A stretch of DNA of 64,000 nucleotides, taken from positions 3,224,001 to 3,288,000 of the forward strand of contig CM055606.1 in the NCBI GenBank assembly GCA_029379385.1, written 5' to 3'. The position numbers were made by a program, and so were the translations under genes. This document shows, piece after piece, positions 38,032-51,100 of the stretch (within the stretch, counting starts at the first letter, position 1; each line of letters starts with the position of its first letter). The notes under the pieces were generated by a model. The model ran no database searches. It worked only from the letters and a program-made list of their open reading frames with translations, and was not told where the DNA came from. Source of the stretch: Quillaja saponaria. Its lineage: Eukaryota; Streptophyta; Magnoliopsida; Fabales; Quillajaceae.

Positions 38032-38813
38032 TTAATCTCACCCCTACTCTGTATTTTGCTTTACCAACTTAACAGTAGGAATGGCATTGTTTAGGCCACG
38101 TTCATTTCTGGCCCAGCCTGGATATGGCTCCTAAATGGATTTGGGCATTTTAATTTTTTATTCATTGGATATGGGCAAGACCTAGAGACCCGTAAACCAA
38201 GGGGTGAGCAAAATAACAGCAAACTCGAATAGCCAAACAAGACTTAACCCGCCTTAACCGAAAATCGACGATTTGAAAAATTCAGAACACATAGTCTATT
38301 GAGATTTGGACAATATTGTTAGGTCAGTCCAACAAGTTGGGTGATGCTTTTTTTCACACGCAATAACCAACTTGTAAATTAATTATTTTATGGAATTAGA
38401 TACTATTATATGCCGTATGTAAAGGTTTTACCATTTCATGTTCATGTAATCACCATTTTCTAGATTAAAGTGTTTTTTTTTTTTTTTTTTTTTTCTTTTC
38501 TTCTTTTTATGCTATACTGTAAGTGTCTATAACTGAGGGTCCCCTCCCCTCCCTCCCCATCTCTTCTCCTTTCCATTATATTTTATCGAAATTGATACTT
38601 GTACCAGATTGTATTGGAGATCCTCCTTAGATAAAAACATTTACAATGTATCTAAGCTATGTGTGGTATTTCTATATGTGGGATTTACAATGAAAAGAAG
38701 CCATTTAAATAATTTCTTTAAGCTATGAATGGAAAGCAAAGTAAAACCTGAAATAGTAGCTTAAAATAATTACTACTTGAATTGCAACACACATAGGAAG
38801 CGTTACATGAATA

Positions 38814-38875
38814 GCATCATATAACCAAGATGCCAGTGAGGGCTTTTTCTTTGGCATCATATAACCAGGATGCCA
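38814..38875 (-). repeat. 22-bp direct repeat in the SEO 3' flank
   Basis: GCATCATATAACCA(A/G)GATGCCA occurs at 38814-38835 and 38854-38875, 40 bp apart with one mismatch. It lies about 100 nt downstream of the SEO stop position, probably in the former 3' UTR. Confidence 0.85.
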
Positions 38876-38973
38876 AATTGGTCTCTTTATTCTAGCAATT
38901 ATACGTAGTTATTACAGCTAATTATAACAGTACATTCGTACACTCATGCTCTCATAGACATTACTTCAAACAC

Positions 38974-41816
38974 TTAGTGTGGTCCATTGGCAGTACTCCC
39001 ATTGTGGCAGCACTTGTAACTGATAAATGTGTCCATTCTGCGGTAGCACTCAGGGCATTTGATGACCTCTGGGATCTTTCCGACAACATTTGCAATTTCA
39101 AGATAAGAGCAAGGGCGACAACCGTGCAAAACCTTTTCATGGTGCTCTTTTAAAGCAATTTCAAACCCCTTTTTGTTCACAATCTCCTTCCATTTGCCAA
39201 ACTCCTCCAAGGTCTTCAAAAATGTAGTTCCATGTCCACTAATCACTACAGTAGACCTTTACTAAGAAGAGCCCAACCACTTTCATTTTTGTAAGAGAGC
39301 AACTTTTGGACTTCTTGGGTTACTGGGTCAAGGTGCTTATGAGCCTTGGTGATAAACAAGCTCTCCATGCTGGACCAGAAATTGGCTAATATGTTGTGGT
39401 CATGCTCACCTTTGGTGTTCTTGCCAACGTGCACTAACTCCATGGAAATCTTTGCTTCCTTTAAGATTGCATCATTTGCAAGCCCATTTGCATATTTTGT
39501 GAAGTTTTGAGCCCAGTCATAGTCTTTGCCTCCATAGAAGAAAATGTACTTTTCCTCTTTAATCTGCTTCAAAATGGAAGACATCCATGAGTTGAATTCT
39601 AAGATAACAACATGTTTTGAGCAATTCAGTGAGAATGCTATTCTGAGTGCGAGAATAACATTTCTATTAATGAGAAATTTTTATATGATTATTGACTATA
39701 AATTAAATAACATTCGTGTGGTCACGCCAATTAAAAATATCACAAGTAGTTGATGTGGTGAATTTTAATTAGCAAGTCATGCTAAGGGTGGGTTACCATT
39801 TAAAAATTTTATCGAAAAATAGACTAACTAAAATTACCCAGGTTGCCACGTTTGGGTGAACGTGATGAGCTACTGAAGAAATCCAATGCAATTCTCTTGA
39901 CAGAGTTTCTTCCACTGTGGTAGTAAAAGGGAAGCCTCTTATGCCCCATATTTTAATCATGTGCATTGCATTAGGGTTCTGCACCTTCCCTTGAGGGCTT
40001 GTCACCACAATGATAGGCTTCCCTTTGAAGTGCCATTCCTCCTTGATGAATTTGATGGCCGCTACATTTGAAAAGTTTGGCAACACGTACCATGGCATCC
40101 TAGCCTTGAGAATCTCATGCCTCTTTCTCAATTCATCAGTCCATTTCTCCACAATGGGAATCCACACAATCTTGTATTGGTTGTCTCTTTTGATTGCTTC
40201 ATGAATTGGTTTGAGAATCAAAATCTCCTCATCGGTGATGTCTAAACCCGAAAAGAACATCAGCACGTGCTTCTTTCTTAACACTTCAATGTCAACCTGT
40301 GTTTTAATAGGATCACAAAGTTATAGAATTAATCAAGGGTTAATGCTAACGATAAAATTATATAAACTAAGTGATAAATTCCAGTATAATGGTCCAGTAC
40401 AATATATTAGAGTGTTACAGACCGTTGTTTTAGTAGAAGCATCATAGAGTGGTTGCTTATCGCCTTTCCGGAAAATCAACACCTTAAACACTTCCAAAAT
40501 TTCTGTAGGGGTCTGAAAAAGTTTTCTCAGCTTCCTCTGAAATAACAAGAAAAGAAAAACGCAATCTTTAATCAGCAATTTACTTTCATAATTCCAGCAT
40601 CGCTTTCCTAAGATCTGATACTGTAAGGAACAGAAAATTTTATGTTGCAATAGTACTAGCTAGAATTACATGATGACTTACCTATCTGTAATTTGCAAAC
40701 TTTCAGCTGGTTCCTCAGTTTGCTGAGGATGATGTTAAGCTTCTGACCAAAATGGGACAGTTCCTGTGTGTGTTCCCTGAAATTAATGCAAGCAAATCTA
40801 TTCAGTTAGAAGGTGAACTACTATGTTGGCATAGATTTATGTGTAACTAGCTAGTTAGAAGCCTAGAACACAGACAGCCATACCCGTCACGAATTAGGCA
40901 ATTGATCTGAGTAGCACATGCAACAACAGTGATAATAGCCCAGTAAGCATCAACAGGGATTTGGTCCATGGAAGATGCTAAAGCTGGAACATCCTTTGTG
41001 TCATAATGGGAAAGTTTCTCCAACTCAAAAATGGTCTCAATCACTTGTAAAGTTGCCTTAATCACATTATTAAGTTCAGTAATGGCTTGACGGTGTTTTT
41101 GAAGCCCGGCAGGCTTTGTGATCAATGGAACCCCCCGCAGTACTCCAATTGATTTGGCAAGATGGTTCACTTGGTTAGTCTGAGCAAGGAGCCAGAATTC
41201 ACCATAATCTAAGGCAAAAGCACCAAGAGTAAGCACAGCTTTTGCATCCCATGAATAGCTTGAGAGCTTGTTGAGAATGGCCATTGTTGTTTTGTGTGCA
41301 ATTTCCTCACCAGGAGCCTTGCATGTCATCTGTGAAATTATAGAAATGATAAGAAAAAAGATGCTTACTTGGATTATTCATTATACAACAAATTATGATC
41401 ATTATTTAATATAAAGACCTGGCAAGCAACTTGTTTCAGTGTACAGAATGGGGAAACAAAGCTGGGTTTGGGCAGCTTCTCATCTGACTGATCAATGTTT
41501 GCATGAGTACCCTGTAATAAATCATAAAAATAAGCTTAACCTAAATGTATCATCTTGAAAAATAAATAAATTGTATCTTCTAGCCAGGAAGCTGGCTTGA
41601 TCAGTGTACCTGCACAATGCTGTCAACCAAATGGGTTGAGCGGTCAAGAATGTTATCAACAACAATGAAAAGAGAATCGACGTCGAACTTTTCGTCATTG
41701 TGGACATGAGTGCCATAAATTTGCTCCAGAATTTGGTCATCAGAGAGAGTTAAGGGATTAATCTCACTACTCTCAGTATGGTGGAGAGAAATTTTGGTTA
41801 AGAGCTTGCTGGCCAT
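38974..41816 (-). pseudogene. Sieve-element occlusion (SEO) protein gene, frameshifted twice
   Basis: Seven exons match the SEO family of phloem P-proteins, which assemble the filaments that plug sieve tubes: 41816-41610, 41511-41419, 41329-40884, 40776-40682, 40536-40423, 40296-39838 and 39563-38974. Family stretches are clear: SLFIVVDNILDRS (exon 1), the TLGAFALDYGEFWLL core (exon 3), KKHVLMFFSGLDIT and KIVWIPIVEKWTD (exon 6), KYIFFYGGKDYDWAQNF (exon 7), and the Cys-rich end CPECYRRMDTFISYKCCH. All splice phases close except around exon 5. That exon is 114 nt where 113 would fit, so canonical splicing reaches TAA at 40484-40486. In exon 7 one base is missing near 39255-39257, giving TAG at 39246-39248 before the last 90 or so conserved residues. 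Either homopolymer sequencing errors or true decay could explain this; two lesions favour a pseudogene. Confidence 0.85.
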
Positions 41817-41905
41817 TGTTGAAGACAAAGAAAGCTGAAAGACACTGGTTTTGGAAGAGAGAAAGTTGAGGTTGTGTTGATGCACTCTGCCCTAGTTAGG
41901 TCCCC

Positions 41906-41913
41906 TATTTATA
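41906..41913 (-). promoter_or_regulatory. TATA box of the SEO gene
   Basis: On the - strand CCTATAAATAGGGG is a canonical TATA box about 90 bp upstream of the ATG at 41816. Transcription would start near 41880. A G-box (CACGTG, 41962-41967) lies about 50 bp further upstream. The promoter looks intact although the coding region is not. Confidence 0.7.
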
Positions 41914-42556
41914 GGCACAAGTTTGGAAAAGTTTTCCCCTAGGGTAACATATGAAATTTAGCACGTGGGTTAAATTGAGATAGCCTATGGATAAGAATTC
42001 ATCCGGGATGGACATTTATGGCTATCAAAATTTAGCTCATACTAGAAAAAATAAAAAAAATAAGATTGTAAAATTTTACTAAACTTTTGGTATATTAAGA
42101 AGATTTCTTAAATTAAGGTTTTCTTTCTTTCTCTATTTATTTTTAATTTAATGATGGAGTGTGTCCTAATCAATATATCAATTAATTTAATATGCTATTG
42201 ATAAAAGGCATAAACATTATTACAACCTCAAAAAATCAAATTGATAACGCACTGACTTTTGAATGGCCAGAGAAAGGGCATGCAAGTGAATATGTCATAT
42301 CCGTATGAACATTATTAAAGCCTTGTCCCTTCACTCTTTATTTTTTGGTTAAGGGGCATGTGAAAGCATTTAGTGTAAATTATTGCTGCAGGTAGCATGT
42401 ATGGCACTTTTATCGTCCGTAGATGAAGACATAATATTATAGATATGAAGATTAACACTGAGTTTTTTAACTTATAAAAAGTTATTGTGATTTTTAGTAA
42501 TGTAAAACTAATAATTAAAAAATAATGATCAATTTTTAAAAATGTTCCTGTAGTGT

Positions 42557-43133
42557 TTTTAAGAGTATCTATGACTTAGAAAAAACATTAGTAAAAACAC
42601 CTTAAAAAATAATAATTATATAATTTTTACATGTTGAGACTTTTAAAAGTCACAAAATCCTTTTAAAATTATTATCAAACTTAGCTTAATAATCATAAGG
42701 ATTCCTCTGTGGAAAACAACAATTGGATATTGTGGCTAGAAACATCGACAGGGCTCATGTCCTTAATTTAGGGTTCTTTCATTGCGGAGGTAACTAGGTT
42801 TATTTCTTGTAATAATATTCATTATTTATCCTTAATTGAGTAATTTTAAGAGTACTATGACTTACAAAAAATAGTAGAAAAAAGCACCTTTAAAAATAAT
42901 TAATTCTATAATTTTTGCATGCTAAGACTTTTAAAAAGCCACAAAACCTTTTTAGAAAACATTACCAAACTTAGCCTAATTATCAGAAGGATTCTTATGT
43001 GCAAAACAACAATTGGATATTGTGGCTAGAAACATAGAGAGGGTGCATGTCCTTAATTTAGGGTTCTATCATTGTAAAGCTAACTAGGTTTATTTCTTGT
43101 ATTAATATTCATTATTTATCCTTAATTGAGTAG
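42557..43133. repeat. Tandem duplication, two copies of about 290 bp
   Basis: Copy 1 (42557-42843) and copy 2 (42844-43133) are adjacent and share long stretches, such as AACAACAATTGGATATTGTG, GCTAGAAACAT and TCCTTAATTTAGGGTTCT. They differ by scattered substitutions and small indels, so the duplication is not recent. Confidence 0.88.
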
Positions 43134-43569
43134 TTAGATAGTGTACGAGTTAGTTTATGCCCACATACACTGATTAATTCTTTAATATGAATAAAGTCAC
43201 TAATTTTTTTCTTTTCAACAACTGTTTTTTTCTTGTTTCTGATTCTGAATATGATGTCTTTTAGAATAATAAATACTACATTTAATTCAATTCACGTGAA
43301 AAACTAAACACATGATTGGCTTAATTAAAGAGGCCAGTGGAAAATTAGTACATGACTACGTGAAGAAATTGACATGATATAAGATTTTTTAATTATTTTT
43401 TTTCAAAAAAGTAATAATAAGTCATACTTTTTTCTTTATAATTCAAATAAGTTCTATTATAAATTTATATTTTTGAAAATTCCTACTTCTAAATTTTTTT
43501 TTCTTAATAAATCTTAAATTTTATATTTGTACTTTTTATGTCATTTTAATGTAACCTTTATTTTTTATT

Positions 43570-43728
43570 TGAAGTTTAAAATATTAATGAAATGAAATAA
43601 TTTTATAACATTTACACAATATAAAATTAGAAAAAAAATTCATTATATAATCACTAATGAAAAAAATAAAAATTCTAGAATTAATAAAAAGTTCTCATTA
43701 CCTCCTTTCACATTTTTATTTTTATTTT

Positions 43729-43769
<41 letters not shown>

Positions 43770-44100
43770 TTATTTATTTATATATACACACACGTTTCAA
43801 CTTGAATTTCCATAATTTTTAACTAAAAATAAAAAAAACAAATGAGATTTATTTTGTATAAAATTAACACAAAATAAGTGGCATTAATATGAATCTAAAT
43901 TTACTTTTGAATATAATTTTTTTAAATTAAAAATATATATCAAAAGGGTTATGAAAATATCATTAAATTTTAAAAGATTTAATTTTTAAATTAAATATTC
44001 TATTTTTTGAAAAATTAATTTACTTAATTAATACTTTAATTATAAATATTTTATTTTTGAAAAAATAATCTACTTAATTAATGCTTTGAATTTAAAACTA
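43570..44100. repeat. Second copy of the dispersed AT-rich repeat seen at 7030-7520
   Basis: Shares ordered blocks with 7030-7520: TTCATTATATAATCA(C/T)TAATG, TTAATAAAAAGTTCTCATTA, a central AT microsatellite (43732-43765), and ATCATTAAATTTTAAAAGAT. Both copies are in the same orientation. The repeat has no coding capacity; its class and ends are undetermined. Confidence 0.65.
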
Positions 44101-46650
44101 AAATAAAAGCACATTGATTTTTTCCTCTTTGCTTTTTTGAACCAAGCACATTGAATAATATATAATATATAATATAAGGAGAAAATAGGCATGGATGGCC
44201 ATAATTTTTTGGCCACTAATGTTTACATCGCATATTTGGTGCCTTATTTTTCAGAACAGGTAGTAAAGGTATTTATTTTGGTTCACGTCACTTCGGTAAT
44301 GGTAATTGGCAATAGGGACCCCTTCTGACATTCAAATTTAAAATACTGACAATTGTCCCTATTTTTAGATTTGTTGACCAGCTGTTATTTGTTAATATAA
44401 TATAAATAAATAAATAATTTATTATAGCAACTACTTTCTTTAGGATCATACATTGTTAATTACTTTAATTTTAATTTATTGTCTCCTTTTTTAACATCAA
44501 ATATTTATAGATTTTAATTAAATAAAGATTCTAACATTAATAATAAGAGATAAGTTAAAAAAAATTTAAATAAGTTATTTAAAAAAAAAAAATCTCTATG
44601 TGGTATTAAATAAATTGAATGTGATAATAAAATTATTCTAAATAAAAATTTACAGAATTTAATATAAAAAATTTAATATTGAATTCTATCTTTATTTAGA
44701 ACAATTAAAATAAAATTATAATTTAATTAACAGGTATCTAAAAAGTACTTGCTAAGTTTTAATAAATAACAAATTTATAATATTTATTAGATCAAGATTT
44801 TTATATTATTTATCGAATAAATTACTATTTGTAAAAAATTATATTTTTAATAATTATATTCATTATAATTTAACAAATGTCATTTAGACACATTAAAAAA
44901 CACATAAATTTATTTTAAATAAAAATTTATAATATTGAATATAGAAATTCACGTCTATTTTTATCCAAAACAATAGAACAATTAAAATAAAAAGAATTAT
45001 TTTGATCATAAAAATTACAGATTCATGGAATAACCTCCTACCAAAATATTTTTTCACTATTCGGGACCAGCAATTATTATCCATAGTAATTTGTTTTTAC
45101 ATACATTAATTTTGAAAGGGAAAGGGGATTCGTGAATCATGTAGGAAAAAAAAAAAAATAGGAGGTGGAATCAAAGATATTTCTAGTTTTCACATTTCAA
45201 AGACGTGGGAACAAGAGAACGCGGGGTGCATAACTAAAACGATATGTTGTTAAAGATCACGTGCTATTTTATACACATCCCAATACAAATCAATTAATTG
45301 CAATTTGAACAAACAAATGTCCTTTTCATGTAACATAAATAAATCATCAGGGAAAATTTAGTATTTTCGTTGTTACCTTTTGTTTTTTTTGTTTTTAATT
45401 TTTAAATATGAGAGACAAGAGAAAGAGAAAGTTTAAACCAATTCTATTTTTGAGTAGACATTTCATAAAAATAAGTGAATATATTTATCAAAAAATAGTA
45501 ATATATAAATTTTTTTACATATTACAATATATTTATTTATTTATTTATAGTTATTTCTCAACTTTATTAATGATGAGCATCAAATTGTATATTTTTTATT
45601 TTTTTACCACAACTTTGATTATTTAAAAAAAATAAATTAAATAATATCAATGACATGATTGTTTTTTTTTTTTTTTTTTAATTTTTAAAATTTTCTAATG
45701 TTATATCGCCATGAAACAAAACTTTATGAATATATAAAAAAAAAAAAAAATTTCAAAAGAGTCATATAAGTTTTATCTCATAATAGATAATGATAAAAAT
45801 ATATGTAAATAAAAAGATAAAAAAATAAAATGTCATAGTAGTTGATATTCTTTAAAAACTATAATAATAATGTATAAAAAAATTTAATGTCATCATTTTT
45901 CAATGATTATACTCTTTGGTCTTTTGATAAAATACCTCAATCAGTATACAAAAAGAATTGTTAGTGTCTCAAAAAAAAGAAAAGAAAAGAAGGTGAATAC
46001 TTATTTTACAAATAATGTCTAAATTAAGATTCTCAAACAATAATTATCTTTATAAATAACAAATTCATGAAATAACCTCAACTTCAAAATGAGTATAATT
46101 CAACAAAACAATTGAAAGCAAATTGAAAAACATTAAATATAAGTGATTTAATCTTTAGCCACTCTATAGGAGGAGACACATATATTTATTCTATGACAAA
46201 ATAGGTTGACAAAATAATCACAAAATTTAAAATTAAGGCGTAATCAAAGTTAATTGTATCTATAATTATTATAAAATTATATTCAATTAATTACAATATT
46301 TAATATATAATAATTTTAATTAAAAATATAATTGAATAGCCTCCTATTTTCAATCTATCTAAATAAATTCCACTCATTAATTTTTAATGTAACCTCCAAC
46401 CAACATTAATTTGTTTTCAGTATTTTGGGACCTGTAATTATTATCCATGTGATATACTGATGAACTAACATTCATTAATTTTGAAAGGGATGGGATACGT
46501 CCATTATGTGAAAGAAAAACAATATGACGTTGAATCCAAAGATTTTCCCGAATTTCTTCCACGTGATTAAAAAAGGTGCTATTTTTCTTTTTTTTGCTAA
46601 GAATTTTTTTTTTTTTTTACTATTTTTTAGTTTTCGCATTTCAAAGAACC

Positions 46651-46816
46651 ACACAAAATATTGTGTAAAAAAAAAAAAAAAAAAACCACAAATCATAAAT
46701 GGCAATGAGAGCAAGCAAATGTCTTCATCTCGTACACAAAATATTGTGTAAAAAAAAAAAAAAAAAAACCACAAATCATTAATGGCAATGAGAGCAAACA
46801 AATGTCTTCATCACGT
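46651..46816. repeat. Tandem 83-bp duplication with internal poly-A
   Basis: Two adjacent copies (46651-46733 and 46734-46816) each start ACACAAAATATTGTGT, continue with a long A-run and then ACCACAAATCAT, GGCAATGAGAGCAA and CAAATGTCTTCATC. Only a few bases differ, so it is fairly recent. Confidence 0.92.
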
Positions 46817-47741
46817 AAAATCATTAGTTAACGTTTTTCTCGTTGAATTGTGTAAGTAATGAATAATTAGATTTTATTAAATTGAATTTTGTTATAAAAT
46901 AACAAAAAAAAAAATTTCAAGATAAGAAGAGTAATAATTAAATAAAATTTCAATATAAGAAGAGTAATAACTAAATACATATATCTTATATGATATTTTT
47001 AGTTAAAAAAATAGCTAAAATTTAGGAGAATGCTATAAGAATGTTTAGGTTTTTTTTTTTTTTTTTTTTTTGGTAAACAGAGTATTTAGGTTTTTAGTAT
47101 TGAATAATGTTACAAAATTGATATATTAATATTCACACAAATTCTAATATAGATGTTACATGATATTGTAAACATATTCAATAGAATATTAAAATAACTC
47201 CCACGAAAAACAAAATGCATCTAGTTTGCAGCTTAGCTGGCCTTTGGTTCCCCACATGGCAAGTTCATTTTTCCTTTCCTTTTTTTTTTTTTTGCCATGC
47301 CATTACCTATCATGCTAAACTTAACAACATAATGATAAATTTAAGAAACTTATGTTTTGTTCATGTTTTAAAATTTTGCGTAGCAGCCACAACCATTATC
47401 ATATAATAAATGCACCAAATATCTATTCAGAGTTAAATATAACTGATGGAAGAAATTTAAGAGAAAAATAAATGTCTCTGTGAGGATGATGTCCAAAAGA
47501 TCAGATCCAGCTATTGAGTCATATATCTCTGTCTGGTAATTGCAATGAGAGAAAAAGAAGAGATTGAGTCTGGGAAAATAATTGAATAGGAGCTGTTGCT
47601 TTACACTTACATAAATGATAAAAAGTTAAAGACAAACTCAAATATTGTAGAAGCCCTAAAAGATTGTTCTAGCATTCTTTAGTCCAAAAAAAAAATCAGT
47701 AACCAAAAGTGTGAAGGCCTAACCTTGAATCATGTATATCC

Positions 47742-48181
47742 TATAAAATAATTATATGAATCCTTAGACCACAATTTAATATAATACTCGCATACGAGAT
47801 TGAGACAAAGCAATGGAATAGTTGAATTCTAAAGCAAGCACAACTTGATTAAATCCTTATAACTGCTAGGTCTTCCTCTCCATACTCTCTACTTACTAGT
47901 AGCTATTAATGGGACAAGATACACTGACTGAGAGAGGATAGGGGACCTAGCCTATTTATGATCAAACCCTAAGAGCCACTCATTAAAGATTTCTTAAGGT
48001 ACTCAGCCTACACTTACTGTCAGTCAACATCAACTCAAAGAGGTGTGCTTGAGCCCTATCTAACTGATCACATAAACCAACTAGACTCTTACTAGCCTGT
48101 CTCAATTGGACTAAACTTTAACATTTTTTTTATCAAAACCAAAATCATACAATTAATGATAGTTTACATAAATTTCTAATA
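47742..48181 (-). repeat. 3' LTR of the copia element
   Basis: About 440 bp, aligned throughout with 53851-54287. It shares, for example, AATTTAATATAATAC, TATTTATGATCAAACCCTAA and GAGGTGTGCTTGAGCCC. On the - strand it starts TATTAGAAATTT where the 5' LTR keeps TGTTAGAAATTC, so the canonical TG is mutated. The purine-rich tract CAAGTGCGAGAA lies immediately upstream (48182-48194). Confidence 0.9.
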
Positions 48182-51100
48182 TTCTCGCACTTGAGCACCA
48201 TAATTATAGTTTTAAAATTTTAAATACATATTATAGAAACCATTCTCAAGCAAGGTATAACTTTTATGTGGTCACAATTTTTTTTAAAACAACTTTCCTA
48301 AGATGCACCTCAAGCAATCTAGCCTAACTAAGTTATCAACATCAAATCATGGCAATTATTGTGCCCGTTAGACGACACAAGACTAATCCATGGTTACAAA
48401 TGCCAACAACCTAATTTGCAAAAGATCTATATGTTATAGTGTAACAAGAAAATAACATTTAAATGTGATCAATATATACTATTTTCATTGTGGGTCCTCC
48501 GGGCTATTTCATTATAAATTGAATACTTTCAAGAAGCACTGGAAATCACATAAGCTTAATTTAAGCTTGTATGTTTTAACCATAATCTCAAGATATCCAA
48601 CTAGTGCCATTTTGAGACATACTCCAAATTGACAAAACAGTTATACTTAAAACAAACACTAAGTCCAAGATTTTAATACAATAACATGTCATATATATAT
48701 ATAATATCATATATGCACATACAATATTAATCATATCATAATGAAAATAACAATTATTTTTATCAATAAAATACACCATCCACAAGGATTTAAATAAAAC
48801 ATAAGTCACAAATAGCGTACATAATATGCTATTTAGTTTGAACAAAATCAAGGCAAACTACCATTAAGCAAAAACATTAAAGGACTCAACAATACTCATG
48901 TTATCAAGATGACTTTTGAAAACCCTAATCCTAAGACCCTTGGTTAAAGGTTCTGCAAACGTTTTTCCATATCAATATGTTCAAACACAATGTCTCCTTT
49001 TTCACAAATCCCTAGTCGCTAGATATTTGATATCTATAATTTTCGATGCACTAGAAGTCTTATTATTCTTCAAAAAGAACATACTATAACTATTGCCAAA
49101 ATAATTTAAAGAGGTCTAGAGATCGAATCAACTACTTGGATAAGTGATCATGTTCTACAACCACACCAAGATAAGATCATCCTTGCAACTAGCAAAGTCA
49201 GACTTAGAGTAACCAATTAATTCAAGGTGATCAACCCTTTAATGCACTGACATAATGCACATTTATCATGGATTTTCTCTGAGATTTTTTAACGAGACAC
49301 TGATCTAAATTGAATTTGTCACTCTTGACAACAGGTATATCCCTAGTATTACATTTATGCACAGTAAACATATTCAACACTCAATCAATATAGGCTTATT
49401 AGGAAAGACCTAACAAAAGTGAGACCTATCTCGTTGTATCTTAACACCAAGAAAAAAAGATATCTCTCTAAGATCCTTCATGTCAAAGGTCTTAGACAAT
49501 ACTAACTTTCTTTGATTAAATAAATCAGAGTAACTTATATTGACAAGCAAGATATCATCAATATACTAAATCAATATGATAAACTTGCTCCCACTTACCT
49601 TAAGGTATATTCATGTATCAACCTTATTCTCAACAAAACTAAGAGAGGTGATTACATGATCAAATTTCAAGAACTACTATTAGGATACTTGTATAAAACC
49701 ATTTGATAAATTTGTTAAACCTACAAATAAGATTATTACCTTCATTCTCTTTGAAATCTTCACAATGTAAACATGTTTTGTAAGATTTTGATTCAAAAAA
49801 GATGTTTCACATCCATTTGAAATAATTCAAGGTTGAAAATAAGTCACCAATGCCAGATCACCCAAAAAGAATTTTTATTTATTTATTTATTATTATTGTT
49901 TTAGTAAAGACAGGAGAGAAAGTCTCACTAAAAACAAACACTCTTATAGAGTGAAAACCTTCCATTTACAAGTTTTACTTTGAAATACTTAATCTCCCTA
50001 TTTGAATTATTCTTAGTCTTATACATTCACTTGCACCTAATAAGTATACAACATTATGGACGTTCAGCCAACTACAGTACACCATTATGTGCCATGAATT
50101 GCATCATATCTCACATGACTTCAATTCACATGCTCAATAGTGGGCTAGAGACAAGTACTTGTGCAACTGGATTATGATATTAAGGAACAACATCAGGAAC
50201 AAGTGCGACAATTTTATCGAGAACAAGTGATGCAATTTCAATTGATTCTTAACTTCCTCCATCCTATTACCTGTTCTCACCAAATGTACAGGTGATGTGA
50301 TTTATGACAGGATGTGTAAAAGAATGGTGACAACTTATTTTGTTATTCTTTACTAGTAGGTGAAAATCTTTCCAACTTAACAAATCAAACTCTAAGAACT
50401 TAACAGTGTTGAGATTTTACTATCTTGGTTCTACATGTGGATAGAACATGTATCCCTTAAAGTGATTTAAATAACTAGTAAAGTAACAGTAATAAGAAAT
50501 AGGGTCGTTTTTCTTCTCATTTGGGTTATATATATTTATTTTATTTCAATTAGGCAACCCCAGACACGAAAAAGGTTCATGCTAGGTTTACTCTTAGTCC
50601 ATAAATCAAAAAGTGTTTTAGACCCTAATTTATTGGGAACCCTATTAAGGATGTACAAGACAATTTTAGGAACTTCTCCTCACAAGTATTCTGATAAGTT
50701 TGAAATAAATATCATATTTTCCATCAGAACAATTACTATGTTCAAGCACAACACTTTGTTTAAGGCTACCAGGCATAATATATTGGGTTACAAACCCCAC
50801 TCTAATAAGTGGTTGGCAAAAAATCTCATATGTTGTCTATTAACATCATGTTTTCTATAATACTACCACCACATTCGGACCTTACAATTTTAATAACTTT
50901 TCCTAATTGTATTTCAACTTTAATTTTGAATTTTTTTAAATTTTTCAAGAAAATCAGTCAAGTATAAAAAACCAAAATGGGAAAAATCATTGATACTAGT
51001 TATGAAACGATTGTATATATATATATATATAAATATATATATTTTGTTGCAATTTGGTAGAATAAGATCCATTGAAATCAATGTGAATACTCTCTAAGAT

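Larger units (their letters stand above)
31683..38800. other. Gene-poor interval with scattered G-box islands
   Basis: No gene with recognisable motifs. Short GC-richer islands at 32930-33050, 34380-34560 and 36960-37310 each contain CACGTG boxes and CT-rich patches. A segment near 36030-36470 has MITE-like phrases (TTATTTGGTTTAGCTTTTAC on the left, TCCAAACATATTT on the right), but its borders are not resolved. One small ORF (37876-38031) is noted separately. Confidence 0.45.
41968..47736. other. Intergenic DNA upstream of the SEO gene
   Basis: No gene seen. It contains a roughly 290-bp tandem duplication (42557-43133), a copy of a dispersed AT-rich repeat (43570-44100), long homopolymers, and an 83-bp tandem duplication (46651-46816). 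Confidence 0.55.

Noticed and set aside
40588..40620. Possible micro-exon between SEO exons 4 and 5 after TTCCTTACAG
   Set aside because: No combination of its acceptor and donor keeps the conserved frame on both sides; an extra base in exon 5 explains the data more simply.
46524..46801. Phe- and Lys-rich open frames on both strands
   Set aside because: They are created by poly-A/poly-T runs in the 83-bp tandem duplication and have no protein character.
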